Shown: positions 16,453 to 25,846, counted from the stretch's first letter. The stretch is DNA of 64,000 nucleotides from Roseococcus microcysteis (GCF_014764365.1 NZ_CP061718.1:2744501-2808500), one strand, 5' to 3'. Notes: generated from the letters alone by a model not told the origin. Made by a program: numbers and translations.

Positions 16453-18728
16453 GATTTCACCGCGCGCACCCGCACCGTGCCCGCATTCAGCGTGACGCTG
16501 CCGCCGGAGCGGTTCCACATGGTCACCGTCACCACATCCTGCGCGCCGATCTGCGCGAGGAAGACGATGGCAGAGGTAGAGAGGCTGTAGGCCGCCTGCG
16601 CGAAATCCCCGGGCCGCGCGCCCGGCACCGGCACGTTCACCTGCGCCGTGCTGCCGGCGGCGAGGGTGACGCCTTCATAGCCCTGTTCCGCGCGCAGCTC
16701 CCGCGCGCCGTGCGGCAGGCCGGGCAGGCCGTAGAGCAGCGCCGGTGCCTGCGACGGGTCGCAGGCCAGGCGCATGGCGCGCACCTCGTAGTCCACCCCG
16801 ATGCGCGCGACGCCGATGATGGCATAGCCAACGGAGGGTTGGAGCCGCACGACCTGCAGCCGCGTCAAATTCGCATCGTTCATGTCGGCCGAGCCCTGCC
16901 ACCAGCGCGCGGTGGCGTTCCACGCGAGCGATTGGCCGGAGGCGCGCACCAAAGGCCCGTTGACGTCGGTCAGCAGATTCATGGACGCGTCGAAGCACTG
17001 GATGACGAGGCGCGGGTTGTCACCGTCCACCGCCAGTGCGAATTCCTTCGTGCGCCGCGCATCCACGACGAAGCCCAGGCCGCGCCCGCCTTGCAGCGTG
17101 ACACCCTCCGCCCCCAGCGCATAGGCGTCGAGGCCCGGGAAGGCGAACTGCGCCAGCGTGGTGGGCGTGCCGCCGACATTGGAGGAGAGGCAGGCCAGGC
17201 GGTCGAAGCCCGTCTGCGTGGCCGTCCAGCGGAAGGCGGCGGCGCGCAGGCTGGGCACCGAGGCGACCTCGCGCGTGAATTCCCGGTGCGCGGCCGCCTG
17301 GTGCAGCGCGCGCACCACGCCGCCCACGCGTGTCGCGCCCGGCGCGTAGTCGATGTCCAGCTGGTAGGCCTGGCTGGCCCAGGCCACCTCGTAGACATGG
17401 TCCTGCGCGGAACTGGTGTGGCGGCCCGCGAAGGGCGAGCAGCCCTCCATCCGCATCCCATAGGCGAGCACGGCGCGGCTGCTGACGGTGGAGAGGAAGG
17501 GCACGCCCAGGATGGGCCGGTTCGCGGCCTGGAGCTCGAAGTTCGGGCCGAAGAACACATGCCGGTTGTGCGCGACATAGGCGCCCGGCTCCGCCGAGAA
17601 GCGCACGCCGAAGCGGTCCTTGTCCGGATAGAGCGAGGAGGCGATGGCGAAGTGCCCGCCGAAATAGCGCACCGAGGTGTTCCACGCCGCGGCCGTGACG
17701 GTGTGCGCGTCCAGCCCGATCTTGTTGTTCACGATGCGCCCGAGGAAGAGCTGGCTGTCCTCGAAGCCGCGTTCCACCCCCTGGGTGCGGATGCCGATGG
17801 TGAAGCCTTCCACCAGGCGCACCTCCACCGTGCTGGCGTCGAGGTTGCGCAGCAGGATGCCGATGTCGCCCTCGTTCTCCCAGTCGCTGATGGTGGCGCG
17901 CAGCACGCGCAGCCCCTCGTAGAGCTTGGTGGCGTTGCGCGTGGCCGCGCCGTCGCCCAGCGTCAGCGCCGGCTGACCGGAGGGCCCGGCATAGATGATG
18001 CTGCCCTGCATGGTCAGGCCCACGGCGGGGCCAGGCAGCACCAGCGGCATGGTGGTGCGGAAGCTGCCCTCGCCGATGACGAGGTGGCGCGAGGCCGCGG
18101 CGGCCGCGTTCATCGCCGCCTGCAATGCGGGGCCGTCATCGGTCACGCCATCGCCCGTCGCGCCGAAGTCGCGCGCGGAGAGCGTCTCGGCCAGCTTGTC
18201 CTCCACGCTGCGCGGCACGGCCTGCGGGAAGACGGCCGAGATGGTGCCGGTGCGCGGAAAGGCGGTGACATTGCCCAGCGCGTCGAAGCCCAGCAGGCGC
18301 TCGGCGCGCGCGGCACGGGGCGGCAGGACGAGACCCGTCGGCGTCTCATCCAAGGCCACGCGCAGGCCGGAGCCCACCTCGTCGCGCACCTCCTGCAGGC
18401 CGGCCACCTGGCGGTCCAGCTCGTCATTGAGCGTGACCGCGCGCAGCAGCCCGTTGGGCTGGAAGTCCGTCGTGCGCTCGATGGCGATGCGCCGGACGAG
18501 GGCGATGCGCGTGCCCGTGACGGGCGGGGTGGCGAAGACCACCGTGCCGCCCTCGGAGGCACCCGCGCCCTGCACGGCGAAACCGGAGGCGAGCTGGATG
18601 CCGTCGGCCAGCACACGGAGGTTCTGCGCGGCGAAGATGGGGAAGGGGTAGGTGAAGGCGGTCTGCACCCCATCCGCCACGTAATGCACGCGCGGCGCGA
18701 TGTCGCCGATGCGGATATGCTCTGACAT
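16449..18728 (-). CDS. Tail spike/tail fibre with right-handed beta-helix (pectate-lyase fold)
   Basis: This 759-residue protein has an N-terminal domain (about 1-110) resembling the particle-binding end of T7-type tail fibres, with VADGVQTAFTYPF at 18-30. A linker follows, then the DFGATGDGVTDD motif at 187-198 that opens many beta-helix tail spikes and depolymerases. The rest is beta-rich and ends in a small C-terminal domain. It probably binds or cuts a surface polysaccharide; the substrate is unknown. GAGGAG precedes the ATG at 18728. Confidence 0.85.
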   Translation of the reverse strand: MSEHIRIGDIAPRVHYVADGVQTAFTYPFPIFAAQNLRVLADGIQLASGFAVQGAGASEGGTVVFATPPVTGTRIALVRRIAIERTTDFQPNGLLRAVTLNDELDRQVAGLQEVRDEVGSGLRVALDETPTGLVLPPRAARAERLLGFDALGNVTAFPRTGTISAVFPQAVPRSVEDKLAETLSARDFGATGDGVTDDGPALQAAMNAAAAASRHLVIGEGSFRTTMPLVLPGPAVGLTMQGSIIYAGPSGQPALTLGDGAATRNATKLYEGLRVLRATISDWENEGDIGILLRNLDASTVEVRLVEGFTIGIRTQGVERGFEDSQLFLGRIVNNKIGLDAHTVTAAAWNTSVRYFGGHFAIASSLYPDKDRFGVRFSAEPGAYVAHNRHVFFGPNFELQAANRPILGVPFLSTVSSRAVLAYGMRMEGCSPFAGRHTSSAQDHVYEVAWASQAYQLDIDYAPGATRVGGVVRALHQAAAHREFTREVASVPSLRAAAFRWTATQTGFDRLACLSSNVGGTPTTLAQFAFPGLDAYALGAEGVTLQGGRGLGFVVDARRTKEFALAVDGDNPRLVIQCFDASMNLLTDVNGPLVRASGQSLAWNATARWWQGSADMNDANLTRLQVVRLQPSVGYAIIGVARIGVDYEVRAMRLACDPSQAPALLYGLPGLPHGARELRAEQGYEGVTLAAGSTAQVNVPVPGARPGDFAQAAYSLSTSAIVFLAQIGAQDVVTVTMWNRSGGSVTLNAGTVRVRAVKS

Positions 18729-18739
18729 GACGTGGCTCC

Positions 18740-19189
18740 TCAATCGAGCAGGCTGCGGACGGAATTCCCGAAGCTGGGCAATGCGCGCAGCAGCGAGGAG
18801 ACCGTGGTCAACGAGCCATCGGGGTTGAGCAGGGACGCGCGGCCCGAGGCGAGCCGCGCGCGGAAGAGTTCATCGCTGTCCCGCTGGCCGGCGGCGGCAT
18901 CGGCGCGCAGCCCCGCCTGCACGGCGGCGGCGGAACCGTCATCCGCCGACAATCCGCCGGCGGCGAGGCGCGCGCGGGTGGAGGCCAGGGTGCGCGCCAG
19001 CCTCTCGCCGCGCAGCCTGGCCTCGGCCTGCTGCTGGAGCTGAAGCTGTTCCTGGCGTGCGGCCTCGGCCTGCTGCTGGATCTCCACCTGCGCGCGCTGC
19101 TGGGCGCGCGACTGGGCCGCCTGCTGCTGCTGCGCGTAGACGCCGAAGCCGGTCGAGGCGAGGGTCGCGAGGGGGGCTAGGGCGGCCAT
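18740..19189 (-). CDS. Small internal virion-like protein (T7 gp14 position)
   Basis: This 149-residue protein starts MAALAPLATLASTGFGVYAQ, a short hydrophobic segment. A long Gln/Ala/Arg-rich coiled coil follows (about 20-75), then a region rich in Ala and Asp. The position after the tail-tube gene and the make-up resemble the smallest T7 ejection protein, gp14. The larger gp15 and gp16 equivalents are absent. The ATG shares one base with the upstream stop (TGATG). Confidence 0.72.
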   Translation of the reverse strand: MAALAPLATLASTGFGVYAQQQQAAQSRAQQRAQVEIQQQAEAARQEQLQLQQQAEARLRGERLARTLASTRARLAAGGLSADDGSAAAVQAGLRADAAAGQRDSDELFRARLASGRASLLNPDGSLTTVSSLLRALPSFGNSVRSLLD

Positions 19190-21066
19190 CAGGCGTTCGT
19201 CCTCATGTCGGTGGTGACGGAGAGCAGGGTGAAGGCCAGCGGCGCATCGCCCGTGATGCGCCACAGCGGCCGCAGCGCGTCGCGCGACCAGCCGAGTGCG
19301 GCGATGCGTGCATCGCCCGTGAAACGCGGCGGCGGCGCATCGAGCAGCGGCGTGTCGAAGCGACGGAATGGCACGGGCTTGGGCCCGCGCCCGAGGTCGA
19401 GCTGGAGCGATTGCGTGTCCAGAAGCCGGAAGCCCACACCCACCAGCCGCAGCGGGATGGCGGCGCCGATGGCGTTGCCGAGGTCGGGCGGCAGCGGCTC
19501 CACCTCATGCGCGTAGCGCAGGCCGATCTGCACCGAGGCGGCGCCAGGGTTGATGGTGACGGCGCCACCCGAGACCAGCGCGTCCTCGCGCGGGGCGCCT
19601 TCGGCCAGCACGCCGGCCACCTGGCCGGAGAGATGGCCAAGTCCCGTCCAGACCGTCAGCGGCACGTTGCTCACGCCTTCCAGCGCGGCATCCAGCATCA
19701 GCGCGTTGTCGAAGCGCTCCAGGCGCAGCGTGCCGTCGCGCTCCACCAGGCAGAAGACGCGGCCTTCAACTTCGGCCACGGCGCGGAAGGCACCTTGCGT
19801 CTCCTGCCGCGTCCAGGCCGTCACCTGCTCCGCGCGGAACAGGGTGAGCGTGGCGAGCGAGCCATCCTCCATCGCCACATGCAGCAGGCGGTGCGCCTGG
19901 TCATAGGCCATGGCGACGGGCTGCTGGATGAGGTGCGCGGCCACCAGCGCGAGGTCATTCGCCTGATAGGCCTGCTGCACGTCGGTATAGGCGAATTCGT
20001 GGATGGCGCGGCCGCTGCGCGCGGCGAAGATGGTGCTGCCATCCACATCGACCGGCTGGATGATGCGCGTGGCGCTGCTGCCGATGCGCGTCTGCCGGTT
20101 GAGCTGGATGGAGGAGGGCGTCAGCGGATCACCCGTCACCATCCATTCGCCGCCCGTGGTGAAGACCTGCAGGTGGCGGCCCGAGAAGACGGCGCGGATG
20201 GCGTTCACCTGGTCGGAGACCAAGCCGAATTCGATGCCCTCGTCGTCCAGGCCGCCGCCGCGGTCGAAGTTGAAGATCTGCCCGGAGCGCGAGAGCCACA
20301 GCCGGTTCGGCAGGTCCCGCGAGCCGCCGATGACCAGCCGGTCCTGGTGGAAGCAGCAGGTGACGGGCCAGCCGCGCACGGGGCTGAAGGCCGCTTCCTC
20401 CCAATCGGCGCTGGCATTGGTGTCGGGCAGCGCCTCGGCCGGGTTCCACGTGACCTGCGAGGGGTTGGGCACCGCCACGACCGTGCCCGCCTGGCCACGG
20501 AAGCGCAGCGTGGTGCCGAGATGCCCCGCCTCGAAGACCGGCGCCGAGGCGGAGAGCGTGACCAGCCCCGAGACGGCGCTCGGCGCCAGGGTGATGCCCG
20601 GCGGCGCGAAGCGGAAGCCCGGAATGGCCACCCACTCCCAGCCTGACACGAGCCAGCTGGTGTGGCTGGTGCGCGTGACGCGCTGCGGCGGCATGTCGGG
20701 GTGGCAGACCAGCAGCGTGTCGGCCGATTGCGTGAAGCCGAGCTGCGGCAGCATCGCCCCGGTCCAGGGGCCCGTGCCCTGCGCGACCATCACGTCGCCG
20801 AGATAGACCTGGAATTCCTGGTGCAGCAGCACCAGCAGATAGGCCTGCTCCGTGTTGAACTCGAAGGCGACAAGGCGGGCGGGGCCGGGCAGTGTCGCCA
20901 CATGGCGCAGCCCGGGGCGGCGCGTGATGCCGCCGGTGGGCTGGATGAAGACGTTACGCAGGCGCTTGGCGCCATTGGCATAGGCGCGCAGATCGGCGCG
21001 GCCCAGCATCTCGGGCGAGAGCTCGCCCGCGGTGAAGTTGGTCTTGACCTGTCGCAGCTCGGCCAT
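19189..21066 (-). CDS. Tail tubular protein B-like (T7 gp12, nozzle)
   Basis: This 625-residue protein opens with TNFTAGELSP at 10-19, the hallmark start of T7 gp12-like nozzle proteins and related phage proteins. RNVFIQPTGGITRRPG follows at about 38-53 and beta-propeller-like repeats fill the rest. It would form the distal tail tube that holds the spikes. It is 4 bases downstream of the tail tube A gene and is intact throughout. Confidence 0.87.
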   Translation of the reverse strand: MAELRQVKTNFTAGELSPEMLGRADLRAYANGAKRLRNVFIQPTGGITRRPGLRHVATLPGPARLVAFEFNTEQAYLLVLLHQEFQVYLGDVMVAQGTGPWTGAMLPQLGFTQSADTLLVCHPDMPPQRVTRTSHTSWLVSGWEWVAIPGFRFAPPGITLAPSAVSGLVTLSASAPVFEAGHLGTTLRFRGQAGTVVAVPNPSQVTWNPAEALPDTNASADWEEAAFSPVRGWPVTCCFHQDRLVIGGSRDLPNRLWLSRSGQIFNFDRGGGLDDEGIEFGLVSDQVNAIRAVFSGRHLQVFTTGGEWMVTGDPLTPSSIQLNRQTRIGSSATRIIQPVDVDGSTIFAARSGRAIHEFAYTDVQQAYQANDLALVAAHLIQQPVAMAYDQAHRLLHVAMEDGSLATLTLFRAEQVTAWTRQETQGAFRAVAEVEGRVFCLVERDGTLRLERFDNALMLDAALEGVSNVPLTVWTGLGHLSGQVAGVLAEGAPREDALVSGGAVTINPGAASVQIGLRYAHEVEPLPPDLGNAIGAAIPLRLVGVGFRLLDTQSLQLDLGRGPKPVPFRRFDTPLLDAPPPRFTGDARIAALGWSRDALRPLWRITGDAPLAFTLLSVTTDMRTNA

Positions 21067-21070
21067 CGTG

Positions 21071-21640
21071 TCACCCCCGCGCCTGGATCAGCGGGAAGCC
21101 CTGGATGGCGCGCGGCGTGGCCTGCTGGCTGTCGGCGCGGCGGGCCTGGCGCAGCTCCGTCTCGGCCTGGCCGAACAGCATCTGGGCGCGCGTGGTGCTC
21201 TCGGTCAGCGGGATGCAGAACTCCGCCGAGAGGCGGGCCACCAGGGCGGCGGCGAAGAATCCGGGGAAGGCGCTCTCCGCGGGGCGGAAGATGTAGGTCA
21301 GCGTCACCTGCTCGGCGTCGCAATGCAGGCGGTCTTCCAGCAGGCGGTATTCGAGGCCCCGCCCGCTGCCCGGCGCCCCGGCCGAGAGCGCGCGCAGGAA
21401 GCCCGTGGGGAGCTGGAAGGCATACCGGAAATCCGCCGTGGGCGTGGCCGAGAGGCGCGGCAGGGTGGATTGGCCGGTGGCGAAGCTCCAGGGATGGGAG
21501 GAGAGCAGCGCGTCGCGCACGCCCTCATAGAGGCCGGCCGCGACCTCGGCCTCGCCCGTGCCTTCGTCGAAGCTGGCGATGGTCTGCGCGCCCAGGCGCA
21601 GCAGGGCGCGCGAGCAGAGTTCGAGGGCGGTCAGCGCCAT
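21071..21640 (-). CDS. Tail tubular protein A-like (T7 gp11, adaptor)
   Basis: This 189-residue protein has the opening of gp11-type adaptors (ALELCSRALLRLGAQTIASF at 5-24, helical) and a SHPWSFAT segment at about 48-55. The length is close to T7 gp11 (196). It would form the ring linking the portal to the nozzle. It sits between capsid and nozzle genes, exactly as in T7. Confidence 0.85.
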   Translation of the reverse strand: MALTALELCSRALLRLGAQTIASFDEGTGEAEVAAGLYEGVRDALLSSHPWSFATGQSTLPRLSATPTADFRYAFQLPTGFLRALSAGAPGSGRGLEYRLLEDRLHCDAEQVTLTYIFRPAESAFPGFFAAALVARLSAEFCIPLTESTTRAQMLFGQAETELRQARRADSQQATPRAIQGFPLIQARG

Positions 21641-21710
21641 CGCGTGTCACTCCGTTGACGTGGGGGGGTGCCGCCGGCCCGTGCGGGGCCGGCAGCGATT
21701 CAGCCTTGGA

Positions 21711-22550
21711 TCAGGCGACTTCGCGGCAGCGCATGCGCACCACGCCGCTGTCGTCCACCAGCACGGCGCCCTGGCTCATCATGCTGTTCACGAAATGCGC
21801 GGCACGGTCGCCATGCCAGGTCACGTCGGTGACGATCTCCTGCGCCGAGGCGTGGGCCACGCTGGTGCGGTGGTAGAAGTAGCAGAAGCGCAGCTCACCC
21901 ACCTGGGTCAGGCCGCTGTGCGGGATCCAGGTGGCGCCCAGCCAGCGTTTGGCCTGGCTGCCCTTCCAGGGCAGGTCGTCCTCGCCCACGAAGGCGGAGT
22001 TGGCGAATTCGCTGATGGTCAGCAGCTCGCTCCACTGCTTCCAGCCGACGATGGCATAGCGCTGGCCGTCATCGGGCACATCGGCCTCGCCCATCATCTC
22101 GAAGGCCAGCAGGATCTTGCTGCGCGTCAGCCCGTCATTGTCCGTCTGGCCGGACTGCGTGCCGACGGCCTCCTGCGTGGCGCTGTCCAGCGCCGAGATG
22201 ATCAGCTCATCCGTCTTGCGGCCGAGCGCATAGGCGCCGGCATTGGCCAGCACCTGCAGCTCATTGATGTTGGTCTTGAGGTCGTCGAGCTTGTCGATCC
22301 ACTCGCCCGCATAGTGGTCCTGCAGGAAGCACTCGACGGCGGAGTAGGTGAGGTTCATCACCGGCACCACGCCGTTGCGCGACTTGGACGTGGCGACGCC
22401 GCGGCCCACGCGCTGGAACACCGTGCTGGCGCCCTTCACGTTGGACTTGCTGCGCACGGTGGGGCGCAGCTTGCTGCCCTGGCGCTGGTAGGCCTCATGC
22501 ACCTCGGCCTCGAACTGCTTGATGAAGGCCTGGTCGATGGACTGGGTCAC
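21711..22550 (-). CDS. Putative major capsid protein
   Basis: This 279-residue protein follows the scaffold gene and precedes the tail-tube genes, which is the capsid position. It begins with a helical region (FIKQFEAEVHEAYQRQGSKL at about 9-28) like other podoviral capsid proteins, then a beta-rich core with no enzymatic motif. The GTG start at 22550 is supported by AGGAG 8 bases upstream and there is no ATG nearby. Homology to a named capsid family is not certain from sequence alone. Confidence 0.8.
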   Translation of the reverse strand: MTQSIDQAFIKQFEAEVHEAYQRQGSKLRPTVRSKSNVKGASTVFQRVGRGVATSKSRNGVVPVMNLTYSAVECFLQDHYAGEWIDKLDDLKTNINELQVLANAGAYALGRKTDELIISALDSATQEAVGTQSGQTDNDGLTRSKILLAFEMMGEADVPDDGQRYAIVGWKQWSELLTISEFANSAFVGEDDLPWKGSQAKRWLGATWIPHSGLTQVGELRFCYFYHRTSVAHASAQEIVTDVTWHGDRAAHFVNSMMSQGAVLVDDSGVVRMRCREVA

Positions 22551-22828
22551 AGGGTTTCTCCTGTCGGGAATGGCGGGAAGGGCGTGGCGCGTGTTGGCCT
22601 CGGGGGGCACGCGGGCACGCCCGCGCCACGCGCGTCCGCCGGGATTCCGGGCACACGTTCTGCGCGGCGAAAGGGGTGCGCCCGCCGCGGCGCATGGGCG
22701 CGCGGCGGGCGCGGGCCGCCCGCGCTCACCCCATGAGGGGAGCTGCGGGCGGCCAAGGGCGGGGCGGTGCCGGGGGGGGTCAGCCCCGTGGGGGGCGGCA
22801 CGCGGCCCCGCCGTTCCGGCGTCGTGAA

Positions 22829-23592
22829 TCAGCCGCCCACCAGGCGGCGGAAGCCCTCGGAGACGCGCTTCACGATCTCCGGCTCGCGCGAGCGCCAGTA
22901 GCGCGGGTCGCGCATCATCCGGCGCAGCTCGCCCTCATCCTCGGCGGCGGGCGGCTCGGCGTCGCGGGCCATCTGCGGCTCCTTGCCCTGCATCATGCGC
23001 TCCAGCGCCATGACACCCTCCTCGGTGGTGGAGAGCGCCTCGAAGACCGGCGCGGGGAGGTTGGCGCGGCCCCAGGCGGAAAGCTGCGCGGCCACGCGGC
23101 GGAAGCGCTCCGGGCCGCCATAGCGCGCGTGCAGCTTCTCCAGCTGGCGCTGCGCCTCGAACTGCTGCGCGGCCTCGGCGATCAGCGGCAGCAGGCGTTC
23201 GGCCGCCAGGTCATAGACCAGCTGCACCTGCGCGCGGGAGAAGCCCGCCTCATAGAGGCGCCGGTTCACCTCGATATCGGGCGAGGTGAGTTCGTGGCGG
23301 ATCTGGATCTCGTAGAGGTCCGGCGCGTCGGGGATGTCATGCACCTCGCGCCAGCGGCGAATGTCCTCTGGGTCCGCATCGGGGCCGGGGGGGCGAGGCG
23401 CTGGGACAGGCGGCGCTCCAGTTCGCGGTAGCTCTTCAGCAGCGCGTCCACGCGCAGCTCGCCGCGCTCGGGGTCCCAGAATTTCTCGGGGATTTCGTCC
23501 GGGCGGGACCTGGTGCCCGAGGAGGGGGCGCCCGAGGAGGGGGCATTGGCGGCGGGGGCCGAGATGGCGGCGTCCAGCAGGCTGTCTTGCAT
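22829..23592 (-). CDS. Head scaffold/assembly protein, split by a frameshift
   Basis: The N-terminal part (MQDSLLDAAIS... LLKSYRELERRLSQRLAPP) and the C-terminal part (PGPDADPEDIRRWREVHDIP... FRRLVGG) lie in different frames. They meet at a run of seven C on the minus strand at about 23387-23393. One extra C, or a -1 slip on C-CCC-CCG, restores a 254-residue protein rich in charged helices. The PEKFWDPERGELRVDALLKSY segment and position between portal and capsid fit a T7 gp9-type scaffold. The ATG at 23592 (or GTG 23604) is the start. Confidence 0.75.
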
Positions 23593-23600
23593 GGCGGGCT

Positions 23601-25022
23601 TCACTCCACGGGGGTCGGGATGAGGATTTCGGCGGGGGCGCCCAGCGTGCGCGCCAGCCAGCGCGCGGCGGCGGCGGCGTCCACCTGCTCGCGCGCCTCA
23701 TTGCCCATCTTCGAGATGGCCTCGAGGAAGAGCAGCGTGTTCGCCGCATCGGCGCGGCCCTGCACGCGGGCCAGCGGGCTTTCATAGCGCAGCGCCACGC
23801 GGCCATTGTCGAGCAGCACGGGCGGCACCTCGCCGCGTCGCGCCAGGATGGAGAGGCAGCGCGCCACCAGCGGCGTCAGCAATTCCGACTGCAGGCGGCC
23901 ATAGGTGGCGCCGAGCAGGCGGGAGGTCTCGGCGCTGCGTTCCAGCACCTCGGTCGCCGTCATGCGGGCATCGCGCGGGTTGCCAAGGCGGTCCACCAGC
24001 AAGGCCTGGCGGATGCGGGCCCGCAGGTCGTTCAGCATGAGCTGCGACACGTCGAAATTGCCGGGTGCGGCGAGCGGCGTGAGGCCCGCACTGCCCGGCG
24101 CGCGCGGGATGATGGCGCCGGGCACCAACTGCACGGTGGCGGGGTTCAGCACCCCGTCATCCTCCGCCTGCCAGATGCCCGTGACGGCGATGGAGGCGTT
24201 CTTCAGCACCAGTTCCACCACGCGGTTGGCGGTGCGGATGTCGGGCAGCGCCTTCACCACGGGGCCGCGGCCATAGACCTCGCCTGGCGCCTTGAGCCAG
24301 CGGAAGGCGATGTAGGGCGGATCGCTGAAGCCGCCCTGGGCCAGCAGCGTGGCGTCGCTGCCCGTGCCGGGGTCCAGCACGGCGGCGTAGCGGTGGCCGA
24401 AGCGATCGGGCCACACCGCCTCCACGACGCGCAGCGGCGGGTGGCTCTCGCCATCCTTGATGCGTTCCAGCGCGGGGGGCAGTTCCGCGAAGGGGAAGCG
24501 GCGGCGGATTTCGGCGAGCGTCAGCGCGCTTTCGCGATAGACGCGGTCGAGCCGGCCGGAGGGACCCTCCTCCAGCACCGCGTGGCGCACCGGCACGGCG
24601 GTGAAGCGCAGGGCCGAGGTCTCGCCCGGGGGCGCTTCCTCCACCAGCAGCACGCCGGTGCCGGTGATGACCAGGTCGAGGAAGGCCTGGTGCATCTCGA
24701 CCGCGAAGTTGGAGCGGTCGAGATGCGATTGCAGCACGGCGGCCGTGCCTTCCAGCGCATAGGCGGCGGCCTGGCCGGCGGGGGTGTCGGCCATATCGCG
24801 CGCGGGGGCGAGGCCGAACCAGCGCGACCAGGGCGGCGTCAGCTCCGCCAGCAGCGAGGCCGCGAGCTGTTCCGTCGCGTCGGCGGCGGTGGCGTCATAG
24901 AGGGCGGTGGCCTCATGCGGCTTGGGCAGCACATGGGCGTAGGCATCGGTCCAGATGGCTTCCAGGGTGCGGCGCTGGTTCTGCGCCTCACGCTGGCGGT
25001 CGAGGATGTCGCGGGGGGTCAT
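23601..25022 (-). CDS. Portal (head-to-tail connector) protein, T7 gp8-like
   Basis: This 473-residue protein resembles podoviral connectors: an N-terminal helical segment (ILDRQREAQNQRRTLEAIW), then LLAELTPPWSRWFGL, a typical connector segment, and a long helical C-terminus. It would form the dodecameric portal through which DNA enters. The start at ATG 25022 follows the upstream stop closely; a GTG at 25031 overlaps that stop. Intact and only slightly shorter than T7 gp8 (536). Confidence 0.9.
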   Translation of the reverse strand: MTPRDILDRQREAQNQRRTLEAIWTDAYAHVLPKPHEATALYDATAADATEQLAASLLAELTPPWSRWFGLAPARDMADTPAGQAAAYALEGTAAVLQSHLDRSNFAVEMHQAFLDLVITGTGVLLVEEAPPGETSALRFTAVPVRHAVLEEGPSGRLDRVYRESALTLAEIRRRFPFAELPPALERIKDGESHPPLRVVEAVWPDRFGHRYAAVLDPGTGSDATLLAQGGFSDPPYIAFRWLKAPGEVYGRGPVVKALPDIRTANRVVELVLKNASIAVTGIWQAEDDGVLNPATVQLVPGAIIPRAPGSAGLTPLAAPGNFDVSQLMLNDLRARIRQALLVDRLGNPRDARMTATEVLERSAETSRLLGATYGRLQSELLTPLVARCLSILARRGEVPPVLLDNGRVALRYESPLARVQGRADAANTLLFLEAISKMGNEAREQVDAAAAARWLARTLGAPAEILIPTPVE

Positions 25023-25027
25023 GGCTG

Positions 25028-25258
25028 TCACTCGCCCAGCAGGGATTTGCGCGTGACCGCGAGCGGCAGCGGCGCCAACACCCCGCGGGCGGAGGTGGCG
25101 ATGGTGCCCGACAATCCCTGCCGTGCGCGCTGCCGTGCCTCGATGCGCGCCTGCTCGGCCGCGGCGTCGGCGATGGCGGGGCTGACCGGCTCCGGGGCGG
25201 GCGGGGGCGTGGGCGCGGGCACCACGATGGGCCTTGGGGCACGGAACAAGCCTCCCAT
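25028..25258 (-). CDS. Small phage protein upstream of portal
   Basis: This 76-residue protein begins MGGLFRAPRPIVV and continues with a Pro-rich linker and a helix containing EQARIEARQRARQG. Short genes with MGGLF..PK/RP openings often precede portal genes in podoviral genomes; their role is unknown. CAGGAGAA lies 10 bases before the ATG. It is the first gene after a strong minus-strand terminator. Confidence 0.75.
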   Translation of the reverse strand: MGGLFRAPRPIVVPAPTPPPAPEPVSPAIADAAAEQARIEARQRARQGLSGTIATSARGVLAPLPLAVTRKSLLGE

Positions 25259-25315
25259 GCGCGCGGTTCTCCTGTCGGTCTGGGGTGGGACGCTCCCGAC
25301 CACCCGCGCGAAAAA

Positions 25316-25346
25316 GAACGGCGGGCCATCCGGGGGGATGGCCCGC
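25316..25346 (-). terminator. Rho-independent terminator (minus strand)
   Basis: GCGGGCCATCC at 25321-25331 and GGATGGCCCGC at 25336-25346 form a perfect 11-bp stem with a 4-base loop. On the minus strand the stem is followed within a few bases by TTTTT (25312-25316 region). It separates the two right-hand genes (25409-26274) from the structural genes downstream. Confidence 0.78.
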
Positions 25347-25408
25347 CGCAAGGCGGGGGAGGAGGGAGGGATGCCCGCGGACGCAATTCGCCCGTTGGCC
25401 TGGTCTCT

Positions 25409-25846
25409 CTAGCGGGCCGAAATGTCGTTCGTCAAGTATTTTTTCCTATTTTGATCGCGAGACGAAAGCGCCCGATACAACCCATAGGGGGTCCAGGCGA
25501 AGGGCGCATGTGGTCCCAGCACGGCCCGGCACACCGAGACGCAGTTCAGCGGCAGGGGCCCGCGGACGGGCCCGAGCGTGGTGTCATCGAGCGGAAACGG
25601 CCCCACCGGAACCATCCCGGCGCGACGATAGAAGGCTGGTGCGTCAAAGCCGGACGGCACGTCCAGACGTGCCAGCAAGAGCCGCCCGGTCAGCGCCTCC
25701 AGCACCATCCAGCCCTGCGCGTCCTCGATGGCCGCGAAGCAGTGGCGAAAGCCCGGCCGCAGCCAGCGTTGCCAGGCATGGTCGGCGCGGCCGGCGAAGA
25801 TGATCCAGGCGCGCTGCTGGATGTGGCGCCGATGCGCGGGCTTCAC
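25409..25846 (-). CDS. Unassigned phage-associated protein, possible papain-like fold
   Basis: This 145-residue protein has no certain family. It has two conserved-looking cysteine-bearing segments, GFRHCFAAIED at about 32-42 and LNCVSVCRAVLG at about 100-111, spaced as in small NlpC/papain-like peptidases. Catalysis is only a guess. Related-looking proteins occur next to portal genes in alphaproteobacterial prophages, from memory of the family. GTG start overlapping the stop of the next gene upstream by 4 bases. Confidence 0.65.
   Translation of the reverse strand: MKPAHRRHIQQRAWIIFAGRADHAWQRWLRPGFRHCFAAIEDAQGWMVLEALTGRLLLARLDVPSGFDAPAFYRRAGMVPVGPFPLDDTTLGPVRGPLPLNCVSVCRAVLGPHAPFAWTPYGLYRALSSRDQNRKKYLTNDISAR

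Noticed and set aside
22551-22828. Possible gene in the gap between capsid and scaffold (frame 22547-22801, minus)
   Set aside because: The translation is low-complexity Pro/Arg/Ala with no ribosome site; the stretch holds several GC-rich inverted repeats and I see no gene.
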